Assembly (NCBI GenBank): GCA_019237095.1
Contig: JAFAHT010000059.1
Location: 1 to 41,151 of the forward strand
Length of the DNA stretch: 41,151 nucleotides
Direction: 5' to 3'
Origin: Planctomycetaceae bacterium
GTDB taxonomy: Bacteria > Planctomycetota > Planctomycetia > Isosphaerales > Isosphaeraceae
Shown: positions 25,391 through 33,727 of the stretch, one piece after another
Layout of the letters: every line of letters begins with the position of its first letter
How positions within the stretch are numbered: position 1 is the stretch's first letter
Program-made: the position numbers and the translations under genes
Notes under the pieces: model-generated
What the model saw: only the letters and a program-made list of their open reading frames with translations
Database searches by the model: none
Told to the model about the DNA's origin: nothing

Positions 25391-26608
25391 ATGCCGGACC
25401 TTGATGAACAGCTTCGCATCCTCCGCCGCGGGGTCGAACAGATTGTTCCCGAAGACGAATTCCGCAAGAAGCTCGAACGATCACTCCACGCGAACCGGCC
25501 CTTGCGGGTCAAGTACGGCATCGACCCGACCGGGATCGACGTCCACCTCGGCCACACGGTTCCCCTGCGCAAGCTCAGACAGTTCCAGGACCTGGGCCAC
25601 ACCGCCATCATCATCATCGGCAATTATACGGCTCTGGTCGGTGACCCCTCCGGCCGCGACGAAACCCGGACCAAACTGACCGAGGCCCAGGTGGAGGCCA
25701 ACGCGCGCGATTACCTCAAGCAGGTCGGCCGGATCATCGACCTGGACCGAGCGGAGGTTCACCACAACGGCGACTGGTTCTCGAAATGGTCGTTTCTCAA
25801 AGTCCTGGACTTGATGCGGCACATGACCCTTGGCCAGATGAGTGCCCGCGAAGACTTCGCCAAGCGAATCGCCGCCGAAAAGCCCGTCTATCTCCACGAA
25901 TGCCTTTATCCCCTCATGCAAGGCTGGGATTCAGTCGAGATCCGGGCCGATGTCGAGCTCGGAGGAGCCGAACAGCTCTTCAGCTTGCTGGTTGCACGCG
26001 ACTTGCAGCAATCCCAGGGCCAGGAGCCCCAGGTCGCTCTCACGATGCCGATCCTGGTCGGCACCGACGGCGTCCGGAGGATGGGTAAAAGCCTGGGGAA
26101 TTACATCGGGGTGGCCGAAACGTCCGAGAATCAATTTGGCAAGGTGATGAGCATTCCCGACGAGCCGATGCGGCAATACTTCACGCTGCTGACCGACCTG
26201 CCAATGCCGGAAATCGACGTCCTGCTCGCGTCCGGAGTGAACCCCAGGGACGCCAAGGAAGCGCTTGGCAAGGCGATCGTTTCGCAATATCACGGAGCGG
26301 TAGCAGCCGAGCAGTCGGCCGCTGAGTTCCGCCGGCGGGCCGCTGGCGAGGACCCCGACGAAATTCCGGATATCGCGCTCTCGGCCGACAAGCTCGATGC
26401 CGAAGGCCGCGTTCCCGCGCCCATCCTGATCAAGGAGCTGAAACTCGATTCGAGCACCTCGAATGCCCGGCGGGTGATCGAGCAAGGAGGGTTCAATGTC
26501 GGTCCTGAGCGGGAAACCATCTCGGACCCCAAGGCCCTGATCTACGTTTCCGACGGCTTGATCGTCCGGGTCGGCAAGCGCAAGATCGCAAGAATACGCC
26601 TGGTTTGA
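25391..26608 (+). CDS. tyrS: Tyrosyl-tRNA synthetase
   Basis: Start at ATG 25391 (MPDLDEQLRILRRGVEQIV, 405 aa); the track start at 25295 adds a Pro/Arg stretch with no similarity. AGGAG lies 12 bases upstream. Class I signatures: the HIGH motif as VHLGHTVPL (52-55), DPTGIDVH before it, and the KMSKS loop as RRMGKSLGN (about 229-233), with Gly replacing the first Ser. PVYLHECLYPLMQGWDSVEI carries the tyrosine pocket region. A C-terminal S4-type RNA-binding domain (about 340-405) reads SSTSNARRVIEQGGFNVG. It charges tRNA-Tyr. I see no T-box leader. A Gfo/Idh gene follows after 21 bases and is likely co-transcribed. Confidence 0.96.
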   Translation: MPDLDEQLRILRRGVEQIVPEDEFRKKLERSLHANRPLRVKYGIDPTGIDVHLGHTVPLRKLRQFQDLGHTAIIIIGNYTALVGDPSGRDETRTKLTEAQVEANARDYLKQVGRIIDLDRAEVHHNGDWFSKWSFLKVLDLMRHMTLGQMSAREDFAKRIAAEKPVYLHECLYPLMQGWDSVEIRADVELGGAEQLFSLLVARDLQQSQGQEPQVALTMPILVGTDGVRRMGKSLGNYIGVAETSENQFGKVMSIPDEPMRQYFTLLTDLPMPEIDVLLASGVNPRDAKEALGKAIVSQYHGAVAAEQSAAEFRRRAAGEDPDEIPDIALSADKLDAEGRVPAPILIKELKLDSSTSNARRVIEQGGFNVGPERETISDPKALIYVSDGLIVRVGKRKIARIRLV

Positions 26609-26629
26609 TCGGCCTGCTAAAACTCGAAC

Positions 26630-27709
26630 ATGATGGAAACGCCCATGGCCCAGCATGGTTTCGGCATCATCGGCTGCGGCATGATCGCCGAGTTTCACAC
26701 CCGGGCGATCAACGAGATCCCCATCGGCCGCGTGGTCGCCGCCTACGATCGGGCGAAGGCCAACGCCGAGAAAATCGCCGCCATGGCCCTTGGCCAGTGC
26801 CAGATCTGCGACGACCTGGAAACGATGCTCGCTGAGCCGGACGTGGACGTGGTTTGCATCTGCACGCCCAGCGGCGCCCACGCGGAACCGGCCGTGCGAT
26901 CAGCGCGTGCTGGGAAACACGTGGTTGTCGAGAAGCCCTTGGAGATCACCCTGCCCCGTTGCGATGCGATCATCGAGGCCTGCGACTCAGCCGGCGTCCG
27001 GCTCTGCACCATCTTTCCGTCGCGGTTCACGCCGGCGAATATCCGCCTCAAGGACGCCATTTCAGGTGGCCGGTTCGGCCGCCTGACCCTGGGCGATACC
27101 TACGTCAAGTGGTGGCGGAACCAGCAGTATTATGATTCGGGCGGCTGGCGGGGCACATGGACGCTTGACGGCGGCGGGGCCCTTATGAACCAGGCAATTC
27201 ACAATGTGGACCTCCTGTACTGGCTGATGGGCGACGTTGATTCGATCGTCGCCCAGACGGCCACATTGGCGCACACGCGGATCGAGGTCGAGGACACGGC
27301 GGTGGCCAGCTTGCGGTTCAAGAATGGCGCCCTGGGCACAATCGAAGCCGCCACCAGCGCCTATCCGGGCCTGCTCAAGCGCACCGAGATCCACGGCGAC
27401 CGCGGCTCGGCCCGGGTCGAACAGGACGACATCACCCTCTGGGACTTCCAGGAAAAGGTTCCCAGCGACAACGAGGTCTTCGCCGCCATGGCCGCCATTT
27501 CCGGCTTCAAGGCCGGCGCCAGCGATCCCCGCGGCATCACTTTTGTCGGCCACCGCGACCAGCTCATCGATTTTCTCGAGGCCATCGACCACGACCGAGC
27601 CCCGATTGTTGATGGCCGCGAAGGCCGTAAGTCCGTCGAGATCATCCGGGCGATCTATCAGTCAGCCGGTTCCGGACAGGTCGTGAAACTGCCACTGCAT
27701 GAGCACTGA
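26630..27709 (+). CDS. Gfo/Idh/MocA family NAD(P)-dependent oxidoreductase
   Basis: A 359-aa protein with an N-terminal Rossmann fold (FGIIGCGMIAEFHTRAI, about residues 11-27; VDVVCICTPSGAHAEPAV) and the catalytic Lys in HVVVEKPLEITLPRC. The C-terminal alpha/beta domain contains GGWRGTWTLDGGGALMNQAI and HNVDLLYWLMGD, where the His-Asn-Val-Asp region usually positions the sugar substrate. Family members oxidise sugars, inositol or sugar acids; the substrate cannot be inferred here. Start either ATG 26630 or the in-frame ATG 26645 (MAQHGFGII). It is 21 bases after tyrS and ends just before a strong terminator, so tyrS and this gene form one unit with no obvious functional link. Confidence 0.9.
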   Translation: MMETPMAQHGFGIIGCGMIAEFHTRAINEIPIGRVVAAYDRAKANAEKIAAMALGQCQICDDLETMLAEPDVDVVCICTPSGAHAEPAVRSARAGKHVVVEKPLEITLPRCDAIIEACDSAGVRLCTIFPSRFTPANIRLKDAISGGRFGRLTLGDTYVKWWRNQQYYDSGGWRGTWTLDGGGALMNQAIHNVDLLYWLMGDVDSIVAQTATLAHTRIEVEDTAVASLRFKNGALGTIEAATSAYPGLLKRTEIHGDRGSARVEQDDITLWDFQEKVPSDNEVFAAMAAISGFKAGASDPRGITFVGHRDQLIDFLEAIDHDRAPIVDGREGRKSVEIIRAIYQSAGSGQVVKLPLHEH

Positions 27710-27732
27710 ACGGCCCTTCGTGAACGGGGCAG

Positions 27733-27761
27733 GAGCCGATCCGCGGCTCGATCTTTTTTTT
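27733..27761 (+). terminator. Rho-independent terminator of the tyrS unit
   Basis: GAGCCG-ATCCG-CGGCTC (27733-27749) followed by GATC and eight T residues (27754-27761). This is the clearest intrinsic terminator in the window. It also separates the unit from the convergent Uma2 gene. Confidence 0.9.
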
Positions 27762-27786
27762 CTGCTTCGTCAAGACCGGGCCGGCC

Positions 27787-28671
27787 TCAGTCGCCGGGCG
27801 GCCCGTTGCCAAGCCGCTTCAGCTCGGCCTCCAGCGCTCGGATTCTCGCCTCGGCTCGAGCGCGGGTCTCCGCCTCGGCCTGCGCCCGCGCCTCGGCAAG
27901 GGCGGCGCGAGTTTCGGCTTCGGCTCGCGCCCGGGCTTCGGCCTCCAGGGCCTGGCTGATCGCCGTGTAGTCGCCAATCTCCTCACCCGTCTCCGGGTCG
28001 AAGCAGGCCAGGCGGTCGTAGCCCAACCTGGCCTCGGGGGCGATCCCCAGCCAGACTCCGATCGGCTCCAGCCAGATCCATCCCCGCTCATCTGGCCTGA
28101 TGCGCTCGTACCCGTCTGCTGTGTGCCGGTAGACGATCAGCTCCAGCCGGCGCTCGAAGTCGTCCTCCTCGAGTACATCCGCTACCACATAGAGGGGAAT
28201 TCCCGCCCGATAGTAAAAGTCGACCTTCTTCCCCACGTCGTTCTGTCGCGTGTCCAGCGAGGTAACCTCGACCACCAAGAGCGGGCGAGCACCTTCGGCC
28301 GCCACGTCGAGGGTCGCCCAGTCCCGATGGCGCTCGACGTCCGCGAAAACGGCGATGTCCGGGCCCAGCGGCCTGACCCCCGGCAGGTTCCAGTCCACGC
28401 GACAGTCCGATACCACCACCGTCGTGGCCTGGCCGGCCAGGCGCGCCTTGAACACGTCCTTGAGGTAGGTCAAGTCGCTGTTATGTGCGTCCGTTTGCAC
28501 GATGAAGTCCCCCATCTCGGGAAAGAGCACATCCTCCAGGGACAGCGGGATCTGATCGAGCGTTTCTTCCCCATCGGGCCCGACACGCTTGACGTAACGC
28601 CAGCCGTAACGGAACGGATCGGGCCCGGGACCCGAAGGAACATGCACACCGGAGGTCGAGACGGTACTCAT
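27787..28671 (-). CDS. Uma2 family nuclease-fold protein with C-terminal coiled coil
   Basis: ATG 28671 has GGAG 8 bases upstream; the track start at 28722 is 17 codons earlier without support. Of 294 residues, about 45-240 form the Uma2 (DUF820) PD-(D/E)XK fold: VRPLGPDIAVFADVERH, LLVVEVTSLDTRQNDVGKK with acidic and Lys residues, then DFYYRAGIPLYVVADVLE. From about 245 the chain is a run of Ala/Arg/Glu heptads (EARARAEAETRAALAEARAQ), a coiled coil. Uma2 genes occur in large paralogous numbers in planctomycetes and cyanobacteria; a nuclease role is proposed but no biological role is established. It is monocistronic. Confidence 0.88.
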   Translation of the reverse strand: MSTVSTSGVHVPSGPGPDPFRYGWRYVKRVGPDGEETLDQIPLSLEDVLFPEMGDFIVQTDAHNSDLTYLKDVFKARLAGQATTVVVSDCRVDWNLPGVRPLGPDIAVFADVERHRDWATLDVAAEGARPLLVVEVTSLDTRQNDVGKKVDFYYRAGIPLYVVADVLEEDDFERRLELIVYRHTADGYERIRPDERGWIWLEPIGVWLGIAPEARLGYDRLACFDPETGEEIGDYTAISQALEAEARARAEAETRAALAEARAQAEAETRARAEARIRALEAELKRLGNGPPGD

Positions 28672-28883
28672 GATCGGCGCTCCGAGAACGGGGCCGCGAC
28701 AGGATCGGAATCTGCTCTTCAAGCCATTCTACCGGTGGGTTCAACGCCGGTCAGCGCCAAGCGCCGGGCCGATCTTCTGCTTGATCGAAGTGCTCGGGGC
28801 AGGATATAAGACTGATCGGCCCCGGGCGGTGACCGCTGCTTGCAGAATCTCCCTGGGCGGTCTCTGGTCAACGGAGTGACACC

Positions 28884-29831
28884 ATGCCCCGCCGCAAGAC
28901 GCGCAGACCCTGGATCGATTACCTCGTCTACCTGGCGGTCCGCCTGGTTGTGGCGTTCGCCCAGACGCTCACCATCGCGCAGTCCTACGCCCTGGCGCGG
29001 TTCCTGGCCTGGGTGATGTACAAGGTGGACGTCCGGCACCGCATGGTGGGAATCGAGAACCTGCGGCTGGCATACGGGGTTCGCTACGACGATCCGCAGC
29101 GCGACCGCATCGTGCGCTCGGTTTACCTTCACTTCTGCATGATGACCATGGAGCTCTTGCACATCCCGCGGAAGATCCATGTGACAAACTGGCGGCAGTA
29201 CGCCAGGCTGGTCGGCCACCCGCCGATTCTCGACCGGTTCATGACCGGCGGGCCGATGATTTTGCTCACCGGTCACTACGGCAACTGGGAGCTGGCGGGC
29301 TATCTCTTCGGCCTCTTTGGATACCCGACGTACTCCGTGGCCCGCACACTGGACAATCCTTACCTCGACCGTTTTCTGCGCGCGTTCCGGGAGCGGACCG
29401 GCCAGAGGCTGATCCCCAAGTCGGGGGGCTACGACCAGATCCTCGAGGTGCTCCAGTCTGGCCAGGCATTGTCAATGCTGGCGGACCAGGACGCCGGGCA
29501 ACGGGGGATGTTCGTGGAGTTCTTCGGCCGGCCTGCCTCGACGCACAAGGCCATCGCGCTGCTGGCTATCGAGCACCAGGCACCCGTGGTCGTCGGCGTC
29601 GCGCGACGCATCGGCCCCGGCTTTCGCTACGAGATCCGCTGCGCCGACATCATCCAACCCGGAGAGTTCAACGGCTCCGCCGAAGACGCGCGGCTGCTCA
29701 CCCAACGCTACACGAGTGCTCTGGAAGAACTGATCCGCCAGGACCCCACGCAGTATCTCTGGCTGCATCGACGGTGGAAACATCAGCCACAACCGCGGAG
29801 GGCACGAGCGGCTATTGCTAGTGGCGAGTGA
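28884..29831 (+). CDS. LpxL/HtrB-type lysophospholipid acyltransferase
   Basis: ATG 28884 with CGGAG 7-11 bases upstream. The 315-aa protein has an N-terminal hydrophobic anchor (about 12-48) and the acyltransferase core: TGHYGNWELAGY with the His131-x4-Glu136 catalytic pair, LADQDAGQRGMFVEFFGRPA, and QYLWLHRRWK near the end, all diagnostic of lipid A late acyltransferases. It would add a secondary acyl chain to a lipid A precursor on the cytoplasmic face. Planctomycetes carry lipid A genes, so this role is plausible, but other glycolipid acceptors are possible. Ends in a Pro/Arg/Ala tail. Convergent to the M16 genes. Confidence 0.9.
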   Translation: MPRRKTRRPWIDYLVYLAVRLVVAFAQTLTIAQSYALARFLAWVMYKVDVRHRMVGIENLRLAYGVRYDDPQRDRIVRSVYLHFCMMTMELLHIPRKIHVTNWRQYARLVGHPPILDRFMTGGPMILLTGHYGNWELAGYLFGLFGYPTYSVARTLDNPYLDRFLRAFRERTGQRLIPKSGGYDQILEVLQSGQALSMLADQDAGQRGMFVEFFGRPASTHKAIALLAIEHQAPVVVGVARRIGPGFRYEIRCADIIQPGEFNGSAEDARLLTQRYTSALEELIRQDPTQYLWLHRRWKHQPQPRRARAAIASGE

Positions 29832-29879
29832 ACGCGATCCCGTTTACCTGGCGCACTTGGACCGCCGATTGCGTTGACT

Positions 29880-29907
29880 GCTGGTTAGCTGGCCACTCGC
29901 AACCAGC
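29880..29907. terminator. Candidate bidirectional terminator stem-loop
   Basis: GCTGGTT (29880-29886) pairs with AACCAGC (29901-29907) around a 14-base loop, in the 78-bp gap between the convergent acyltransferase and M16 genes. No U-tract. Confidence 0.35.
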
Positions 29908-29909
29908 AA

Positions 29910-31439
29910 CTATTCCTCAAACATCCGCTCGACCGGCACGATCTTGACGGTCACGTTCTTGAGCGGAAAGGCGGCGATTTGCTTGTCCTCGGCGAGGATA
30001 TTCTCGGGGGTTCCCCGGGTGTCGTAGGTGATTGGCGAGGGCTTGCCCGAGGTCAGAATGTCACGCAGCTCGTCGGCGTTCCGGGACACGATGGCGATCT
30101 TCATGCCGGGCGGCTTCAGATGCTTTCGGACGGCCGCGTTGACTTGCTCGACGGTCAGCTTCGGCAGCCGCTCCGCCAGCTCGGTGACGAGGTCGTTGCG
30201 GCCGTAGAACTGGCCGTCGATTGCATAGCCCAGCCGGCGTGAAAGGGTCTGGACCCAGAGCTTGCTGTAATTGAGCAGGAACGAGCGCGTGGCCTCGAAA
30301 TCGGCCGGGCTCATGCCCTCGGTAGCGAGTCGGTCCAGCTCCCAGAACGCGGCGCGGAGGGCGAAGGCGGCCTTGTCGATCGGCACGGGCCGCACCCAGA
30401 TCGAGAAGTACTGCTGTCTTCTCGGGTTATTGGGAACCTGGAAAGTGCTCATGCCTTCCTGGATGAAATCTTCGATGTACGAGTAATCGCCGTAATTGAG
30501 CCCGCGCTTGCCGCGGAGGTCCTGCATGAGCTTGCCATTGAACGTGCGGTGCTCGCCGAGATACGAGTTGGCCACGGCCAGCGCGTAGAATTCGTCATCG
30601 CGCCGGGTCACGTCGATTGGGAAGCCGATCGAGATGGCTGTGGCCTCGGCCGGTTTGGCGACGATCGTCACCTCCAGTCCGGGACGTACGGCCGGCGGAT
30701 CGAGCAGTGGCAATCCCTGCGCCTGGCGGGGCAGGGACGCCAGGTTCGACTCGACCTGCGAGGCGGCCGCCGGTTCGAATCCGCCCGCCATGCCCAGGGT
30801 GAGCGCCTCGCGCGTGTAGTAGCGCTTGTGAAACGCCTTCACGTCGTCGAGCGTGATCGCCTTGAGGCCCTGCACGGTCCCGCGGTCGGGATGGCCATAG
30901 GGATGACCCTTATAGAGGTCGCACTGTAAGGTCCACTTGCCCAGCTCCTCATCGTTGTTGCCGCGCAGGGTTTTGGTGACGTAGTCGAGGGCCTCGTTGC
31001 GCAGCCGCTCGAAGTCGTCGGGGGCGAACCGGGGGGCCGTCAGCAGCTCGGTCACCAAGGGGATATAGGCCTTGAGGTTGTCTCGATGCACGGTGCCCTG
31101 GAAGGCCGTGGCCTCCTTGCGGCAGGCGCCGTCGAGGGTCGCGGCCATGGGGTAGAACTTTTCCAGGAGCTGTTCATACGAGAGGCTGGCCGTGCCCCCC
31201 TCGGCGATCATGGCCGTGGTCAGGGCGGCCAGACCTTCCTTGCCGCTGGGGTCGTCTTGCGAGCCAACCCGGAACACGAATCGGAGGGAGACCAGGGGGC
31301 TGGACGGAGAAGGGATCAGAATCGCACTCTTGGCAGCGACCTTGGTCTGCCCAGGCTCGGCGGAAGGTGCCGTGGATCCGGCGGTTAGGAGCAGCCAACC
31401 GAGTGAGAGGGCCAGGACGATGCGGTGTTTCCCATTCAT
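29910..31439 (-). CDS. Non-catalytic M16 peptidase-family subunit, exported
   Basis: A 509-aa protein with a signal peptide (IVLALSLGWLLLTAGSTAPS, about residues 7-26). It has the two M16 half-domains but the expected HxxEH zinc site is absent: the equivalent helix reads GLAALTTAMIAEGG. The conserved C-domain segment LMQDLRGKRGLNYGDYSYIE, with the Arg and Tyr that help substrate binding in M16B enzymes, is kept. This is the pattern of the inactive partner in two-subunit M16B peptidases. The start overlaps the stop of the catalytic gene by 4 bases (ATGA), with GGAG 8 bases upstream, so both are translated together and probably form a heterodimer in the periplasm. Confidence 0.9.
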   Translation of the reverse strand: MNGKHRIVLALSLGWLLLTAGSTAPSAEPGQTKVAAKSAILIPSPSSPLVSLRFVFRVGSQDDPSGKEGLAALTTAMIAEGGTASLSYEQLLEKFYPMAATLDGACRKEATAFQGTVHRDNLKAYIPLVTELLTAPRFAPDDFERLRNEALDYVTKTLRGNNDEELGKWTLQCDLYKGHPYGHPDRGTVQGLKAITLDDVKAFHKRYYTREALTLGMAGGFEPAAASQVESNLASLPRQAQGLPLLDPPAVRPGLEVTIVAKPAEATAISIGFPIDVTRRDDEFYALAVANSYLGEHRTFNGKLMQDLRGKRGLNYGDYSYIEDFIQEGMSTFQVPNNPRRQQYFSIWVRPVPIDKAAFALRAAFWELDRLATEGMSPADFEATRSFLLNYSKLWVQTLSRRLGYAIDGQFYGRNDLVTELAERLPKLTVEQVNAAVRKHLKPPGMKIAIVSRNADELRDILTSGKPSPITYDTRGTPENILAEDKQIAAFPLKNVTVKIVPVERMFEE

Positions 31440-32794
31440 TTTTTCTTCTCCGTTTCGAGAATGATCACCGTCTCGTTGGTCGGGATGAAGTACCTGGCGG
31501 CCACGCGCTGGAGGTCGGCGGGAGTGAGACGTTCGAAGGCGGCGAAGAGGTCGTTCATGGCGTCAGGCCGCCCGGTGATCGCGATCGATTCGCCGATGGC
31601 ATGAGCGACCGCGTCGGCGCTGCGCAGCGACGCGGCGTAAGCGTACTTCAGATGCGACCGGACAGCGTCCAAGCGCGCGGAATCGATGGGCGTCCGGCCC
31701 GCCTCCGCCAAGGCATCGGCGATTCGCTGCCGCACCGCCGGCGGGTCGGCGGAGATCCGAACCCGCGCGATGATTGAGAACAGCCCCGGATCGCGGTGTG
31801 GAGAGGCCTCGGCCATGAGGGTCACGACTTTCTGCTCCTTGAGCACCAGCTCCCGGTAGAGTGGGCTGGTCTCGCCGAAGACGGCCTGCTCGATCGCTGC
31901 CAAAGCGGCGATGTCGGGATTTGCCGGGTCCGACGCGGGCATGTGATAACCGAGGTAGAGCGTGGACAGAGTCGGCACGGGCCAGCTCAGGTGGGCATTT
32001 CGCGGCTCGGTCTGCGGCGGCTCCTTGGGAATCTCCACGCTGGCCTTGCCGCGAGCCCACGAACCGTAGTGGGCCTTGACGAGGGAGACGAGCTCGTCAT
32101 GCTTCACGTCACCAGTCACCACGATGGTGCAGTTCTCGGGCCGGTACCAGCGGTCGAAGAAGATCTTGCTGTACGCATACTGGTTGGGCATGTCCTTGAT
32201 GTCTTCCAGGAACCCGAGCGTTGTATGCTTGTAGGTGTGCCTGGTGAAGGCCGTGTTCTGCATCGCCTCCTCCAGCTTGAGGAACGGCGAGGAGGCGTTC
32301 TTGTTGTACTCGCCGAGCACGGCCCGGGCCTCTTTCTGAAACGACGGCTCATCGTACTTGAGGTTCTCGAACCGGTCGGACTCGATCTCGACGGCCGTGG
32401 CCAGCGCAGAGGCTGGGATCGTCATGTGATAGCACGTCCAGTCATCGGTCGTGAAGGCATTTGAATCGGCGCCCAGCGACTTGAGGACGTCGTTGTACTT
32501 CTCTTGCGAGTACTTCTGGGTGCCGCGGAACATCATGTGCTCGAAAAAGTGGGCGAAGCCCGAGAGCCCCTTTTCCACCTCGTTGCGCGACCCGGTGCGG
32601 ACCACCGTGTAATAGGCAATGATCCCCGGCGAGTCAAACGGGACGGAGATCACGGAGAGGCCGTTGTCCAGGGTTGTCTGCTGGATCGGAAACGGAAAGA
32701 TCGGCTGTCGCTCGGCCTGCCCTGGTCCGGCCGCGGGGGCGGTTACCAGCATGAAGAGCATGATCACCGCCGCGAATTGTAGGCATCGAGGCAT
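31436..32794 (-). CDS. Catalytic M16 zinc peptidase subunit, exported
   Basis: ATG 32794 is chosen (MPRCLQFAAVIMLFMLVTA, 452 aa) because AAAGGAG lies 12 bases upstream; the track start is a TTG. A signal peptide covers about 1-25. The inverted zinc motif is GFAHFFEHMMFRGT (His82-x-x-Glu85-His86), and Glu162 in VLGEYNKNASS, 76 residues on, is the third ligand as expected. RWYRPENCTIVVTGDVKHDE and the second half-domain follow. It cleaves peptides or misfolded protein fragments in a closed chamber with the downstream partner. A 62-aa exported protein gene lies 42 bases upstream on the same strand, suggesting a three-gene operon. Confidence 0.93.
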   Translation of the reverse strand: MPRCLQFAAVIMLFMLVTAPAAGPGQAERQPIFPFPIQQTTLDNGLSVISVPFDSPGIIAYYTVVRTGSRNEVEKGLSGFAHFFEHMMFRGTQKYSQEKYNDVLKSLGADSNAFTTDDWTCYHMTIPASALATAVEIESDRFENLKYDEPSFQKEARAVLGEYNKNASSPFLKLEEAMQNTAFTRHTYKHTTLGFLEDIKDMPNQYAYSKIFFDRWYRPENCTIVVTGDVKHDELVSLVKAHYGSWARGKASVEIPKEPPQTEPRNAHLSWPVPTLSTLYLGYHMPASDPANPDIAALAAIEQAVFGETSPLYRELVLKEQKVVTLMAEASPHRDPGLFSIIARVRISADPPAVRQRIADALAEAGRTPIDSARLDAVRSHLKYAYAASLRSADAVAHAIGESIAITGRPDAMNDLFAAFERLTPADLQRVAARYFIPTNETVIILETEKKK

Positions 32795-32836
32795 CGTGAA
32801 ATTGAACTCCTTTGGATTCAAAATCGCCGCGAAAGA

Positions 32837-33025
32837 TCACCGGGACGCGAACTCGCGCCGCGGGCCGTCGGGCCCGATCTGAACATGGAATTTCGATCCG
32901 TCGGGAGTCACCGAGACATGGTAGATGTCCAGCGGCCGCGGCCCGAATTCATCCCCACGCGCAGAGCCCGTCAAGACGACCAGGCCAGCAAGTCCCGCAC
33001 ACAACCACCGCCAAGAAAAATCCAT
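32837..33025 (-). CDS. 62-aa secreted mini-protein upstream of the M16 pair
   Basis: ATG 33025 follows AGGGAG by about 9 bases; the track ORF starts 9 codons earlier without support. The product MDFSWRWLCAGLAGLVVLTG has a clear signal peptide with cleavage likely after SARG or nearby. The mature part is about 38 residues: DEFGPRPLDIYHVSVTPDGS followed by KFHVQIGPDGPRREFASR. It is a small, probably beta-structured peptide with an internal xxPDGSKFHVxxGPDGP pattern. It ends 42 bases before the catalytic M16 gene on the same strand, so an operon is likely. It could be a substrate, chaperone or inhibitor of the peptidase, but no such function is known. Confidence 0.6.
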   Translation of the reverse strand: MDFSWRWLCAGLAGLVVLTGSARGDEFGPRPLDIYHVSVTPDGSKFHVQIGPDGPRREFASR

Positions 33026-33727
33026 CGATGTTTGCTCCCTGATCCACGGCATTCACTGGGCCTCGAGCGACTTCTCCGTCCGTGCCGAGTGTCCCAGGGC
33101 ATCGAGGCGGATCTCGTGCAGATCGTCGCCAATCTCAAGCCCATAAGCAAGAGCCGACAATTCCCGCCGGCAGTCGCGCCGATCTCAGCGACGAGATCCC
33201 GATCTTGGTCGCAGCGATCGAGGGTTTCCGCGATCTCGATCCCGATATCCAAAAGCATCAACACAGTACGACCCTCAGCCTCGACTTCCGAGGTCCAGCC
33301 GCATGGTGCAACCACTCATCATGTTGCTTCTGTGAAGCTCTCAGGTTGAAAAAAAGAAACATTAGGTGGCACTCGATGTCGCGATAGCCATCGTCGTTAC
33401 GCCTTCTAAAGGGGCAGTCGCCCGTTCGCAAGTTTTTTTCTCATGATTACTTAGAGAATCTTTGTGAAATCTTGTGATCCGGGAGATCTCACAAGTCGAA
33501 GAAATCCTTTAGAGTTGATGTTGCAGGCCAAGGTCTTCCAGGCTAGGGATACTCAGATCTGCAAGTAGGTGTCGTGGCTTGCGATCAATTGCGGTTCCTT
33601 GCGTAGCGAGGGACCATGTGTCGACGGCTGAATTTCGACGGCTGAAGGCGCCCAGTCACAGGTCCCCACCGCGACGACGTTCAGCACGAAGAGGTCGCGT
33701 TCATCGCACGCACGGAGTGTGCCACGT
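33026..33727. other. 702-bp divergent intergenic region
   Basis: The left part (33053-33258) holds a possible broken gene. The right part (33340-33560) is clearly AT-rich and contains a 7-bp palindrome CTTGTGA/TCACAAG at 33471-33495 and a tandem repeat TCGACGGCTGAA at 33621-33632 and 33635-33646. Promoters of the mini-protein (minus) and receiver gene (plus) must be here. A weak plus-strand TTGCAG-N17-TAGGGA can be placed near 33521-33549. Confidence 0.35.
33053..33258 (-). pseudogene. Possible frameshifted small gene upstream of the mini-protein
   Basis: One minus frame opens at ATG 33258 with MLLDIGIEIAETLDRCDQDR and DLVAEI, then loses coherence. The next frame is open from 33184 and reads RELSALAYGLEIGDDLHEIR then LDALGHSARTEKSLEAQ, ending at 33053. 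Both halves look like real amphipathic protein, while the full single-frame translation does not. One indel near 33185 would join them into about 68 residues. The end lies 27 bases from the mini-protein start. It may be a pseudogene or a sequencing error. Family not recognised. Confidence 0.3.

Noticed and set aside
33471-33495. CRP-type operator (TGTGA..TCACA)
   Set aside because: The half-sites are 11 bases apart rather than 6, and no CRP-like regulator is in the window.
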